IMG/VR virus record: IMGVR_UViG_3300042565_000981
Location: 1 to 24,415 of that record
Strand: one strand, 5' to 3'
DNA from: a virus
Length of the DNA stretch: 24,415 nt
The notes below the pieces were generated by a model, which saw only the letters and a list, made by a program, of their open reading frames with translations, searched no databases and was not told the origin of the DNA. The translations under genes and the position numbers were made by a program. Shown in pieces: positions 6,419 to 14,206 of the stretch. Position 1 is the first letter of the stretch, and each line of letters begins with the position of its first letter.

Positions 6419-6428
6419 CTTCTAGAAG
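6419..6428. repeat. Perfect 10-bp palindrome at a predicted start site
   Basis: CTTCTAGAAG overlaps the last bases of the minus-strand -10-like element (AGTGTA on plus, 6427-6432) and the expected transcription start region of the 47-aa gene. It could be an operator, or chance. Confidence 0.3.
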
Positions 6429-6432
6429 TGTA
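6427..6432 (-). promoter_or_regulatory. Putative -10 element (GCTACACT) for lysis genes
   Basis: On the minus strand TCTAGTACAGCTACACT ends 21 nt before the ATG at 6405. Nearly the same string, TCTAGTCCGCTACACT, precedes the tail chaperone gene at 21243 by 22 nt. No -35 consensus at 16-18 nt spacing. Confidence 0.55.
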
Positions 6433-6475
6433 GCTGTACTAGACAAGAGCGCCAGCGCATGAACTGCTGACTGTC

Positions 6476-6492
6476 GCTACCTTTTGGGTAGC
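6476..6492. repeat. Stem-loop before the HNH gene
   Basis: GCTACC-TTTTG-GGTAGC is a perfect 6-bp inverted repeat whose left arm contains the plus-strand -10-like element. It ends 11 nt before the HNH start codon. It could be an operator or an mRNA leader hairpin; there is no T-run after it, so it is not a typical terminator. Confidence 0.35.
6478..6483 (+). promoter_or_regulatory. Putative -10 element (GCTACCTT) for HNH gene
   Basis: TACCTT preceded by GC lies 20 nt before the ATG at 6504, consistent with the spacing of the other elements. The divergent minus-strand element lies 45 nt away. Confidence 0.38.
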
Positions 6493-6503
6493 CACGCCTG
6501 GGT

Positions 6504-6824
6504 ATGGACCATCAGATTCAAGATGGCGAATACTTAAACAAAAAGCAGGCAAAGTTAAGGTTTAGGCAAGATATTCTGTGGCGCTGGCGGAACAGGTGCG
6601 CTTACTGCGATTGTGATTTGGGCCGGTCTGCGACCTTAGATCATGTGGTGGCAAAGAGCAGAGGCGGTCATACGCATCCGCGGAATCTGGTTCCAGCGTG
6701 CTTGGCGTGCAATGTGCAAAAGGCCAGTTCGCCGTGGAGGGACTGGTTCAGAGCACAGGTGTTTTGGGATGAGCGACTGGAGGCGGAGATTGAGGATTGG
6801 ATCAATCCGTCGGAGGTTGTGTAG
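6504..6824 (+). CDS. HNH endonuclease
   Basis: 106 aa. The HNH nuclease core is complete at residues 32-73: CAYC (32-35), LDHVVAKSRGGHTHPRNLVP with Asp46-His47 and Asn61, then CLAC (66-69) and Asn70. The two CxxC pairs bind a structural zinc, and the DH/N/N set makes the metal-dependent nicking or cleaving site. The basic N-terminus (KKQAKLRFRQDILWRWRNR) may contact DNA. It is the only plus-strand gene between 4884 and 24239, sits between probable lysis genes, and its end overlaps the converging gene by 23 nt. A lone small HNH gene in the wrong orientation is typical of a free-standing homing-type endonuclease. A packaging-related HNH is less likely, since no terminase is next to it. Confidence 0.88.
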   Translation: MDHQIQDGEYLNKKQAKLRFRQDILWRWRNRCAYCDCDLGRSATLDHVVAKSRGGHTHPRNLVPACLACNVQKASSPWRDWFRAQVFWDERLEAEIEDWINPSEVV

Positions 6825-6987
6825 GATCCCAGCCCATGCCTTCGAGGTACATGCGGGCGATGTATTCGTCTTCGGCGTAGCGGCAGATGCTGTTGTGGCA
6901 GGCGCGGTAGAAGATTTCGCCGCGCTCGTTTTCCAGCTGCTCCAGGGCGTATCCCTCAGGGTACGAGGTGGATCGGATGACGGGCAT
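6802..6987 (-). CDS. Small acidic unknown protein (61 aa)
   Basis: 61 aa, MPVIRSTSYPEGYALEQLEN ... SICRYAEDEYIARMYLEGMG followed by WDPTQPPTD. Acidic, with two Cys (30, 35) and a predicted helix near 37-50. It starts in a TGATG overlap with the membrane coiled-coil gene, so the two are cotranscribed and probably translationally coupled. Its 3' end overlaps the HNH gene by 23 nt on the opposite strand. I do not recognise it. Confidence 0.55.
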   Translation of the reverse strand: MPVIRSTSYPEGYALEQLENERGEIFYRACHNSICRYAEDEYIARMYLEGMGWDPTQPPTD

Positions 6988-7229
6988 CAGGAGCGGACCT
7001 CTAATTTTGTTACGCGCTGTTCGACGCTGTTGAGGCGGGTAAAGGTTTCTTTGCGGTCGTCTTTGATGTCGGTGTGGAGCACTTCGAGTTGGGTGGCGAT
7101 ATGCTCCACTGCAGATGTGAGGCGTATTACCGCCTCTCGGGCTTCGTCGCTGCGGCGACTAAACCCCATAGCACCCATGGCCGCCACAGATATGGATGCG
7201 CCAGCGACGGCGGCAATCACTTCGATCAT
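6987..7229 (-). CDS. Membrane-anchored coiled-coil protein (80 aa)
   Basis: 80 aa. Residues 3-22 (EVIAAVAGASISVAAMGAMG) form one hydrophobic segment, followed by FSRRSDE as a positive stop-transfer. Residues about 30-78 form a heptad-like helix (AVIRLTSAVEHIATQL ... DDRKETFTRLNSVEQRVTKLE). An N-terminal membrane anchor with a coiled coil resembles inner-membrane spanin subunits in topology if the coil is periplasmic; if cytoplasmic, it is closer to XhlA-type accessory proteins. The RR right after the segment favours the coil being cytoplasmic by the positive-inside rule, so the spanin reading is weak. Neighbours suggest a lysis or membrane role. Confidence 0.65.
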   Translation of the reverse strand: MIEVIAAVAGASISVAAMGAMGFSRRSDEAREAVIRLTSAVEHIATQLEVLHTDIKDDRKETFTRLNSVEQRVTKLEVRS

Positions 7230-7250
7230 GGCGGCTGGCGCTACCTAAGT

Positions 7251-7256
7251 AGACTA
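7251..7256 (-). promoter_or_regulatory. Putative -10 element (GCTAGTCT) before 7229 gene
   Basis: On the minus strand GCTAGTCT lies 21 nt before the ATG at 7229. Its TAG is also the stop codon of the 45-aa gene. Same spacing as the other elements, but the stop codon constrains it, so confidence is lower. Confidence 0.33.
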
Positions 7257-7391
7257 GCGGCCTTGCCCACGAAGACGCTTCTTGCCGCGACGCTGTGGGC
7301 GGCTGTGTTGGCCGAAGCCTTGGCGGGTAGTTTTCGGCGGCCCCGGCTGATGGTCAATGCGGGCGGTACCGACCTTGGCTTTTACTGTCAT
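7254..7391 (-). CDS. 45-aa basic peptide ending RGQGR
   Basis: MTVKAKVGTARIDHQPGPPK, then TTRQGFGQHS and a very basic end RRGKKRLRGQGR. It has 12 Lys/Arg and no hydrophobic core, so it is probably disordered or binds nucleic acid or another phage protein. From memory, small proteins with PGPPKxTRQG and K/R-RGQGR endings are widespread in cyanophages, usually beside tail or structural genes; this supports it as a real gene despite its size. It starts in an ATGA overlap with the tail fibre stop. Function unknown. Confidence 0.72.
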   Translation of the reverse strand: MTVKAKVGTARIDHQPGPPKTTRQGFGQHSRPQRRGKKRLRGQGR

Positions 7392-9586
7392 GCCGTACCA
7401 CAGACAAGGTAGGCAACACGGTGGGTTTTGTTGGCCATTCCAGAAGTAGAACTGTACCTAATTTTGACCGAATTGACTGTCAAGAAGTCTAAATCAATGG
7501 CGGGAAGGTTGTAACCAATGGTATCAGCAGTGTCCGCATCGTTAAATTGCACTTGGATAAAAGGATCAACAGTGCTTAGCAGACCACTAGGCCAAGTAAC
7601 GGTAGCTTCGCGGTTACTATCTGTGGTTAGCAGATTTTGACCCATGATGAACACTTTGCCGTATTCGTCACAAGTAATACGGGCGTCGCCGGTGTTGTAA
7701 GAAAGGGCGTGCGTTTGACTAAAGCAGTTTGTCGCCCCAGCCTGTCTGGTGAAGATAGCTGGCTGGTTTGTGTATGTTGCCAAGACTGTTGCAAGCTCTT
7801 TGATGTTGCTGCTTTGCGACCCCACGTACATGCCGCCGCTGATATCGGCACTGGCCAGTTCTTGAATTGTCCAGCGCGTGGAGTCAATCACGCAGCTTTT
7901 GTTCGTCATCCCGGTCGTGCCGTTTGCAAAATTGAAACAGTATCCTTTGGTGCCCGAATAGCCGGAGATGGCGCCGACCGTAAAGAACACCACAAGTTCC
8001 GAACCTTTTGTAACTACGTTTTCGCAGTTAACGAACTTGAGCAGGTCGTAGTTGATGTTTTCCCCGGTAGGGACATTGCCCTTCTCGCCGCCATTGAAGA
8101 GGAACGTGCCGCCTTCAATACTTACGTTACTTACACCTGCTAGGTCAAAAGCGTAACCACTCAGCTCGGCGTTGCAGTTAATGAATTTGAACGACAGTCC
8201 TTTTTGTGATGTGTTTGTAGATCGCCAGATGTTATTCGTGTGGCTGCAGAAATGGTGTCCGCCGGCTTCGACCGAATCGAATACAATGCCCTCCAGGCCG
8301 TGCGTTTCGTCGGCAGTGATGACTTCTTGCTGCTCAGAACAAAGTTCAATGGCCTTTGCCCAGTAGTTCAACTGCATGTTCTTGAACTTGGAGTTGTAAG
8401 CACCGTCTACAGCTCCAGACGTGCCGGTTGCTTGGGATGAGTAAGTTGTCAGCTTTATGGCAACGCAATCGGTCGGTGGCCTTTCCGCGAAACTGTTTCG
8501 GCCAAGCATGGTGACGTTTGACCAATAGACACCCGTGGGGCCATAGATAATTGCACCACGGTTCCAGCCGTTACTGCCATTAGCGTTCCAGCCCATAACA
8601 AGAACGTCGTTCCATGTAGACGTGTATGGGCCGTTGCCTTCTAGGGCAATTACAAATGCTGTGCCGCCTTTGATGTCGGCTGTGCCGCCTGGAAGCTGTC
8701 CAGCCTTGACGGCGATGCCTTCTATGCTGATCGCCCTGGCGTAACTTGGAGTAATAAACCCCGTCTGCTGCGCTGGGGTAGTTGTGCCGCTTGCAACTGC
8801 AAAAGTAAATACAGTTGGGGATACCACGACGATCGTCTTTGGTCCCAAGAAAGCTTTAGGTAGAGCAGAAACAGGGCCTTTATTCAGTGGTAGGGAAATG
8901 GTACTGCTACTAAAACCGTGTGCATAAGTGCACGTGACTGTGCAGGTTGTACCAGCGACCGAAACGGTTACGGGATTGTAGTTGTGCTCAATGCCGTTAG
9001 CAGATGCGGTTGACTGTACGATTGTGGAGTGGAGTGAACCGTCTCCGATAATTTTGAAAGCTGGACCGGCCTTACCTGTACGCAGCGGAGACGTAATTCG
9101 ATAGGTGCCGGAAGGGATGTAAAGGGCTTTTTCGGCGGTGGCGGCTGCGTCGATTGCTAGCTGCAGGGCAGCTGTGTCATCCGTCGTGCTATTGCCTGCG
9201 GCACCAAAATCTTTAGCGTTGACCGAATCCTTCAGTCTGCTATCAATCGTTCTGGCAACAGCTCCTGTACCAGCCTGTGTAAATGACAGTTTGCTAGCAA
9301 CGATACCGGCACTTGCATTGACATCAGCATTAACAATGCTGCCGATGCCGGCCTGCAAATTAGCCGTATCCAGCTGGCCAATCGTGATCCAGGCGTTATT
9401 CGCTGCGTTGCGCTGCTTCAGCGTTGCGGGGCTGGTGCTGGTGTCAACCCAGTATTGGTAGGCGAAGGTGGTGCTAGGGGCCGATGCGCCACTGTTCTGG
9501 CTAACGATCGCAGCTAGTGCGTTGTTCAGGTCACCACGAAACGCCTGGCCAGACTGGTTGGCGATGTTGTAGTCGTGCTGAGCCAT
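7388..9586 (-). CDS. Tail fibre/spike with pectate-lyase-like beta-helix
   Basis: 732 aa. The N-terminal part (1-115) is a typical virion-attachment region: NNALAAIVSQNSG (21-33), YQYWVDTSTSPATLKQRNAA (43-62) and a linker. At about 121-170, SVNAKDFGAAGNSTTDDTAA leading to LQLAIDAA and ALYIPSGTYRI is the signature of the pectate-lyase-3/GDSL-spike right-handed beta-helix; the following 400 residues (many GNxF, IEGG, FVNCEN rungs) fit such a helix. The C-terminus (about 640-732) is a beta-rich domain ending in VAYLVCGTA. Such proteins bind or cut surface polysaccharide. It follows the J homologue directly (TGATG overlap), where lambda-like phages keep side-tail-fibre genes. No obvious C-terminal self-cleaving chaperone. 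Confidence 0.87.
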   Translation of the reverse strand: MAQHDYNIANQSGQAFRGDLNNALAAIVSQNSGASAPSTTFAYQYWVDTSTSPATLKQRNAANNAWITIGQLDTANLQAGIGSIVNADVNASAGIVASKLSFTQAGTGAVARTIDSRLKDSVNAKDFGAAGNSTTDDTAALQLAIDAAATAEKALYIPSGTYRITSPLRTGKAGPAFKIIGDGSLHSTIVQSTASANGIEHNYNPVTVSVAGTTCTVTCTYAHGFSSSTISLPLNKGPVSALPKAFLGPKTIVVVSPTVFTFAVASGTTTPAQQTGFITPSYARAISIEGIAVKAGQLPGGTADIKGGTAFVIALEGNGPYTSTWNDVLVMGWNANGSNGWNRGAIIYGPTGVYWSNVTMLGRNSFAERPPTDCVAIKLTTYSSQATGTSGAVDGAYNSKFKNMQLNYWAKAIELCSEQQEVITADETHGLEGIVFDSVEAGGHHFCSHTNNIWRSTNTSQKGLSFKFINCNAELSGYAFDLAGVSNVSIEGGTFLFNGGEKGNVPTGENINYDLLKFVNCENVVTKGSELVVFFTVGAISGYSGTKGYCFNFANGTTGMTNKSCVIDSTRWTIQELASADISGGMYVGSQSSNIKELATVLATYTNQPAIFTRQAGATNCFSQTHALSYNTGDARITCDEYGKVFIMGQNLLTTDSNREATVTWPSGLLSTVDPFIQVQFNDADTADTIGYNLPAIDLDFLTVNSVKIRYSSTSGMANKTHRVAYLVCGTA

Positions 9587-12500
9587 CAGATAATCTCCCG
9601 GCCGTAGCCGATGGCAGTGTAGGTGAACTGGCGGCTCACAGCGGTGCCGGCACTGTCCCTAAAGGTTACTTGGAATCCAGTGCGTGTCACGGTAGCTACT
9701 GAGAAGTAGTCGCCTGTGCCCATGTTGAAGCCGGTTACTCCGATGCTGGGGGCTTCATAGAAGGCATTGGCGAAAGTAACCGAGTAAGTGCCAGCGCCGC
9801 TGGTCAGCGTGGCTGATTGCTCAGTTCGTTGCTGCAGTTCGACCACGCAGCCGAGTTCGTCAATCAGGATGTTCACTGATGGGTCGCTGCTGCTGGCGAT
9901 CGTTTTGAACTGGAAGCCTTGGCCGCGAACGATGGCGTTGGCAAATTCGCGCCAGCTGCTCCAGGTCGGGGTTCCTGCCGGGTTGTCCTGGGTAGAACGC
10001 ACGTAAAGTGTGGCATTCACCGAGTCAAGGTTGCCTTCATCAATAAGCGACCACGAATCTATCAGCTCTGATTTATCGTCCCAGAGGCCGTTGACGAGAT
10101 AGGCACGTGTTAATAGTCTGCGTTGCAGGTTTACGTCAAACACGCCACCCATATCCAAGGTTGAGCCGAACTCATACTCACCCGAATTGAGCACACTACC
10201 CACGCTGTCGATTGTAGTTAAACTGTCCCATAAACCCATATCATCGACAAGCGTTCCGGTGCTTATGGTAAGCGCATCTAAATCTGCGCTGTAAAACATA
10301 TCGATAGAGTTACCGTTGAATGGCGGGGTTTCTTGGTCTTCAGCGTAAGTTTGAACAAGAAAGCGAGGTAGCGGCGTAGGCAAGTCCGCCACTATTAAGG
10401 TCGCGTTCAATGATTTACGCCCACCGTCATCCTCAAACTTAAGTAGGTATGTTCCCTCCAGTAGCGGAACTTGCTTTTGCGTTTGATTACCTGATGCCGC
10501 TGGTACGATCTCGATGCTATTTTCCCACGTAACGCCCGTAAGATTTGGCGTGTGGCGGATTAGTACCTTACCCCCGATTTTAACGTCAAGCTCCGTAGAT
10601 GCCTCCCAGCTGATGATGGCACTGGCTTGGTCGATGGGGACTAGCGATACGCCAGTAACGTCAGCTGGTAGCCCGGTTTTTCCGACTACATTGAATGAGA
10701 GCTGCGCTGGCAGCACCGAAGATTTAAGGCCCGCATTAACGCTATATACTTCTACTTCGTAAATCCCCGGCGTAGTATCAAAAATTTCAAGATCTAAACG
10801 CGATTGTACATTTGTTTGCCAGTTACCGTATTTGACACGCCAACGATAACGGTACTGATTTATGCCAGATACAGCCTGCCATGTAACTAGCAGTTTGGAG
10901 AGCGCACGACCGTTGTTTTCGTAAAGCGTTTCGACGGCCTGCAGGTTGCTGGGTGCCGGTGGGATCTCGTTTAGATCGGTAATATCACGTTCTGTAAGTG
11001 CCCGACCACGTTCGATGTAGTCATATTTTGATGCGTTGTACGCCAACGCAGTGACCTGGTACTGTGTTTGGTCTTGCTCGGTTACGCTAAGTACACGCCA
11101 AGTAGAGGACTGTAGGTTTGATGTTTGGTAAATCCAGACACTATTAGGGTTAGGTGCGGCCGGAAAGGCTGAATCTAGCGTAAGTACGGGTCCAACAATA
11201 CTTACTACTGTGCGTGAAGCAACCGTACCGTCTGGCAAAATTACCGACAATGCGCCACCGACTGGCGTTAGGTCAACTGTATTGTCCACGGTTACTGTAT
11301 TTGTTGTCGCCGTTTTAAGCCGTCCGCCACGACGAGTGCCGGAGCGTACTGGATCACTGATTTCAATGATCTGGCCAGGGCGTACCAGCAAACCGGCGTC
11401 AACTGAGGCAGTAAAACTTACTACTTCAGACTCGTTTTGTTCGGAATACAGTAGCCATTCACCGATTCTTCCGGCTTGACTACGGCTAGTGCAAGCAAAG
11501 GCTGATATTTCGGTGGTTACAACACCGTACTTGGCAATCGCTGCTTGGTCTTCAACTACTTCGCGGGCAATATCACGCAGACTCAGATCAAGATAACTAA
11601 CGATTACAACTGTTGGCCTAGTTTTCAGGCTGCCGCCGGAGTAGCTGAAACCTTCCTCTGACACGTTGGCCAGCGTGAACAGGTAGGCAGGGTCACTGGG
11701 CTTGTCTTGGCTGATCGTTAGTGCGCCAGTGCTCCAGTAGGGCATCGCCCGGAAAGTGGAGCATAGGTCATTGATCAGCTTGTAGGCTTCCTCTTGCGTC
11801 TGGATGTTGATATTGCAGGAGAAGCGTGGTTCGGTACCACCAAAGCCGTCTGGTACCAGCTCGTTGGCGTACTGACTGGCGGAATAAAATGCCCACTTGT
11901 CAAGACGGGAGGCGCTACCAGTAAAGCTTTGCTTTTCTTGGTCGGTAAGTATATGATCACCGAAGCCGTAGCGGGTTGAGGTGAGTAAATCCCAGAGCAC
12001 CATCGCAGGATCACTGCACCATTGAGCAGCTTTCCAGGTGCCGTCCCACGTACCTGTGTAGATCAATCGCCCGGTAGTCGAGTCAACAGTGGCATTGGAG
12101 GGGATGCGGATTTTTATGCCACGAACTAAGTACGAACGACGTGGAATTGAATTGAACTGTTCGGCACCTATGCGTAGGCCAACTAGGGCGCTGTTAGGGT
12201 AACGCAGTTTTGCGTACACAATTTCAGTGTAACTAAGCCAACTAAAGGCGTTAACAATTTTAGAAGACGCGCCTCCTACATCTTGTTCAGAATTATCATT
12301 CGTGATGCGTGTAAGCTTGATATTGACTGGTTTAGCGCCCTGTAGATTTACTAGGTACTCGCGTTGATAGGCGTCGGCAGTTCGCCCGTTAACTGTATCA
12401 TCTATTGCGACTGTGTACCCGCCTCCGGCGTATTGAACTGAAATCTGAAATCTAAAAACGCTACCGACAATATCCCCTTGGTCGGTAAATCTTTGCAGAG

Positions 12501-12906
12501 CAGGAATGTTTATTGTTACACGAACTGCATCGACCGTTATGTCTGAAATGGTACGGACTACCGGAGTTGATTGCTCTACAACAACGCCAACGCCGATCTC
12601 ATCTTCAACTTCTGAGAATCCTGGAATCGCTGGCTGTTCTTGCGTACCATTGCGAGCGTACGCAATAACATTGTTAAAGTTGTAAATACCGTCTTCACCT
12701 TGAAGCGGGGTATTATCGATGAAAATTGATTTTGCGCCGTTCTTTAGTCCCTCAATTTCTCCTTCGCTGATTAAGTCAATTATGCTTGCGTACTGCGTTG
12801 AATTGAGGCCGTCGGCGGCTTCCGTAGGTGAATAGGTGGCTTGACTACCTCCGCCTCCCTTGCCCCCGCCACCAGCACTTCCACCAGCACCAACAATCCG
12901 TTTCAT
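9586..12906 (-). CDS. J: Tail tip host-specificity protein (gpJ-like)
   Basis: 1106 aa, close to lambda J (1132 aa). The N-terminus [20 protein letters not shown] followed by TYSPTEAADGLNSTQYA and IDLISEGEIEGL is the classic gpJ opening. The N-terminal 600 residues make the tail hub and tip (for example WDLLTSTRYGFGD, INDLCSTFRAMPYW, EVVSFTASVDAGLLVRPGQ). Two fibronectin-type-III-like domains follow at about 650-850 (IPPAPSNLQAVETL; LPADVTGVSLVPID). The last 80 residues (QSATLTSGAGTYSVTFANAF ... IGYGREII) are a beta-rich tip that probably contacts the host receptor. It starts in an ATGA overlap with the I homologue and ends in TGATG with the fibre. Confidence 0.93.
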   Translation of the reverse strand: MKRIVGAGGSAGGGGKGGGGSQATYSPTEAADGLNSTQYASIIDLISEGEIEGLKNGAKSIFIDNTPLQGEDGIYNFNNVIAYARNGTQEQPAIPGFSEVEDEIGVGVVVEQSTPVVRTISDITVDAVRVTINIPALQRFTDQGDIVGSVFRFQISVQYAGGGYTVAIDDTVNGRTADAYQREYLVNLQGAKPVNIKLTRITNDNSEQDVGGASSKIVNAFSWLSYTEIVYAKLRYPNSALVGLRIGAEQFNSIPRRSYLVRGIKIRIPSNATVDSTTGRLIYTGTWDGTWKAAQWCSDPAMVLWDLLTSTRYGFGDHILTDQEKQSFTGSASRLDKWAFYSASQYANELVPDGFGGTEPRFSCNINIQTQEEAYKLINDLCSTFRAMPYWSTGALTISQDKPSDPAYLFTLANVSEEGFSYSGGSLKTRPTVVIVSYLDLSLRDIAREVVEDQAAIAKYGVVTTEISAFACTSRSQAGRIGEWLLYSEQNESEVVSFTASVDAGLLVRPGQIIEISDPVRSGTRRGGRLKTATTNTVTVDNTVDLTPVGGALSVILPDGTVASRTVVSIVGPVLTLDSAFPAAPNPNSVWIYQTSNLQSSTWRVLSVTEQDQTQYQVTALAYNASKYDYIERGRALTERDITDLNEIPPAPSNLQAVETLYENNGRALSKLLVTWQAVSGINQYRYRWRVKYGNWQTNVQSRLDLEIFDTTPGIYEVEVYSVNAGLKSSVLPAQLSFNVVGKTGLPADVTGVSLVPIDQASAIISWEASTELDVKIGGKVLIRHTPNLTGVTWENSIEIVPAASGNQTQKQVPLLEGTYLLKFEDDGGRKSLNATLIVADLPTPLPRFLVQTYAEDQETPPFNGNSIDMFYSADLDALTISTGTLVDDMGLWDSLTTIDSVGSVLNSGEYEFGSTLDMGGVFDVNLQRRLLTRAYLVNGLWDDKSELIDSWSLIDEGNLDSVNATLYVRSTQDNPAGTPTWSSWREFANAIVRGQGFQFKTIASSSDPSVNILIDELGCVVELQQRTEQSATLTSGAGTYSVTFANAFYEAPSIGVTGFNMGTGDYFSVATVTRTGFQVTFRDSAGTAVSRQFTYTAIGYGREII

Positions 12907-13505
12907 CCGGTTACCTGCACGGTATCGGTGCCCGCTGAGATCACAATAGATCCCACTAAGGTTTCACCATAGACAATCGGCACCGGAGTACCCTGACGAC
13001 TTGTGTTCTGGATACCACTGAAGCTATAAGACTTGCGTGGATCGTTAGGCGAATCGGTACCTAGGGAGAGGCGGGGTGTGGGGGTAATTAGTTGTGAAAC
13101 GCCGCCAAGGATGAGGCTGGCGCCGATGCTTCCGATACCAAGAGCTAGCGACGAAAATTGAGTGCCGAAAATTGTGGCGGCAACGCCGCCGCCAAGGCCG
13201 GGGAGTGCAATAGCCAAGGCCACTAATGCCACTCCCGCGATGATTCGGCCCGTGGCACCGGCACCAGTCACAACGGGAACGAATTTTATGATCTGCCCAC
13301 CGGCGGGGTCGTGCAGCTCGTCTTCACCGAGGTCGTAGTCGCCAAGACTTACGCGGTAGTGCTGGTCCGCCATGTGACGTTCCAGGTCTGGCCAGTTGGC
13401 GAGCAGGAAGCGTACGGCCTCGGCGGCGCTGCTTACGTCGGCTTCAAGCACACGCTTGCCGATGAACTTCGCCAGGCGTCCGTAGAGCTTGATCTTACGC
13501 AGCAT
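12903..13505 (-). CDS. I: Tail assembly protein (gpI-like)
   Basis: 200 aa. The N-terminal 80 residues are a ubiquitin-like domain ([45 protein letters not shown]) as in lambda I. Two Gly/Ala-rich hydrophobic segments follow (about 87-105 and 115-142), then a conserved C-terminus with [21 protein letters not shown] and [12 protein letters not shown], which occurs in I-type proteins next to J. Lambda I is needed for assembly of the tail tip but is not clearly found in the virion. It overlaps K by 11 nt and J by 4 nt. Confidence 0.88.
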   Translation of the reverse strand: MLRKIKLYGRLAKFIGKRVLEADVSSAAEAVRFLLANWPDLERHMADQHYRVSLGDYDLGEDELHDPAGGQIIKFVPVVTGAGATGRIIAGVALVALAIALPGLGGGVAATIFGTQFSSLALGIGSIGASLILGGVSQLITPTPRLSLGTDSPNDPRKSYSFSGIQNTSRQGTPVPIVYGETLVGSIVISAGTDTVQVTG

Positions 13506-14196
13506 GGCGAAGTCTCCTTCCCGTGCATTTTAGTAGCCATCCGCCGTAGAGGTCACGGCTGCTGAGGCGGCCTTGGAGATGGTGGAGCAGGAGCTGGTCG
13601 CCAAGGTAAACGCCGACATGGTTGAGGCCGGTGCTATTGATTGCCATGAGTATGGCGTCACCGGGTTGCAGCTCCTCGTCGTCGCGTAACTCGCGGAAAC
13701 CTGTGTCGCGCCAGCAGGCATCGAACATCGGGTCTAGGCGGAAGCTTTCTGCGTGCAGGGGGCGCTGCCAATCGCGTAAGTGGATGCCCTGTTCGGCGTA
13801 GTAGTCGCGTACCAGTGTCCAGCAGTCCGTTATGCCCCAGACCCACTGGCGGCCGACGAGCGGGGCAGTGTAGCCTTCAGGCTTGCATTCGCCCCACGTT
13901 TCGGTTTTGGGGTTGACGACGTACCAAGGGAGATTCGTTTTTTCGCAGGCCAGACGGTCCGCCTGGGACGGGAAGGGAGGCGTGGTTGGGTGACTGTGGA
14001 TGATTGCAGTGATCTCGCCCGCATCCTCGGCAGCGGCGTAGTCGGCGGGATCGAGGGCGAAAAATTCGTCTGGATCTGTTGCCAAGTTCTTACAGGGCCA
14101 GTAATGATCGCGGCCTTTTACGACGACCAACAGGCCGCACGCCTCTTTAGGGTCTTCCGCCTTGGCGTGCGTTAATGCTGCATCGCGCCAGGGCAT
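13495..14196 (-). CDS. K: Tail tip peptidase (gpK-like, JAMM plus NlpC/P60)
   Basis: 233 aa from the ATG at 14196, preceded by a good Shine-Dalgarno-like AAGGTGG and 10 nt after the L stop; a longer frame to 14268 would overlap L. The N-terminal domain (1-110) is a JAMM/MPN metalloprotease fold: Glu18 in PKEACGLL and [15 protein letters not shown] with His67, His69, Ser77 and Asp80. The C-terminal domain (about 115-233) is NlpC/P60: Cys125 in [12 protein letters not shown], His193 in LNHVGVYLG and His205 as likely third residue. Both active sites look intact. In lambda K is part of tail tip assembly; the P60 domain may open peptidoglycan during infection. Confidence 0.92.
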   Translation of the reverse strand: MPWRDAALTHAKAEDPKEACGLLVVVKGRDHYWPCKNLATDPDEFFALDPADYAAAEDAGEITAIIHSHPTTPPFPSQADRLACEKTNLPWYVVNPKTETWGECKPEGYTAPLVGRQWVWGITDCWTLVRDYYAEQGIHLRDWQRPLHAESFRLDPMFDACWRDTGFRELRDDEELQPGDAILMAINSTGLNHVGVYLGDQLLLHHLQGRLSSRDLYGGWLLKCTGRRLRHAA

Positions 14197-14206
14197 GTCA
14201 ACCACC

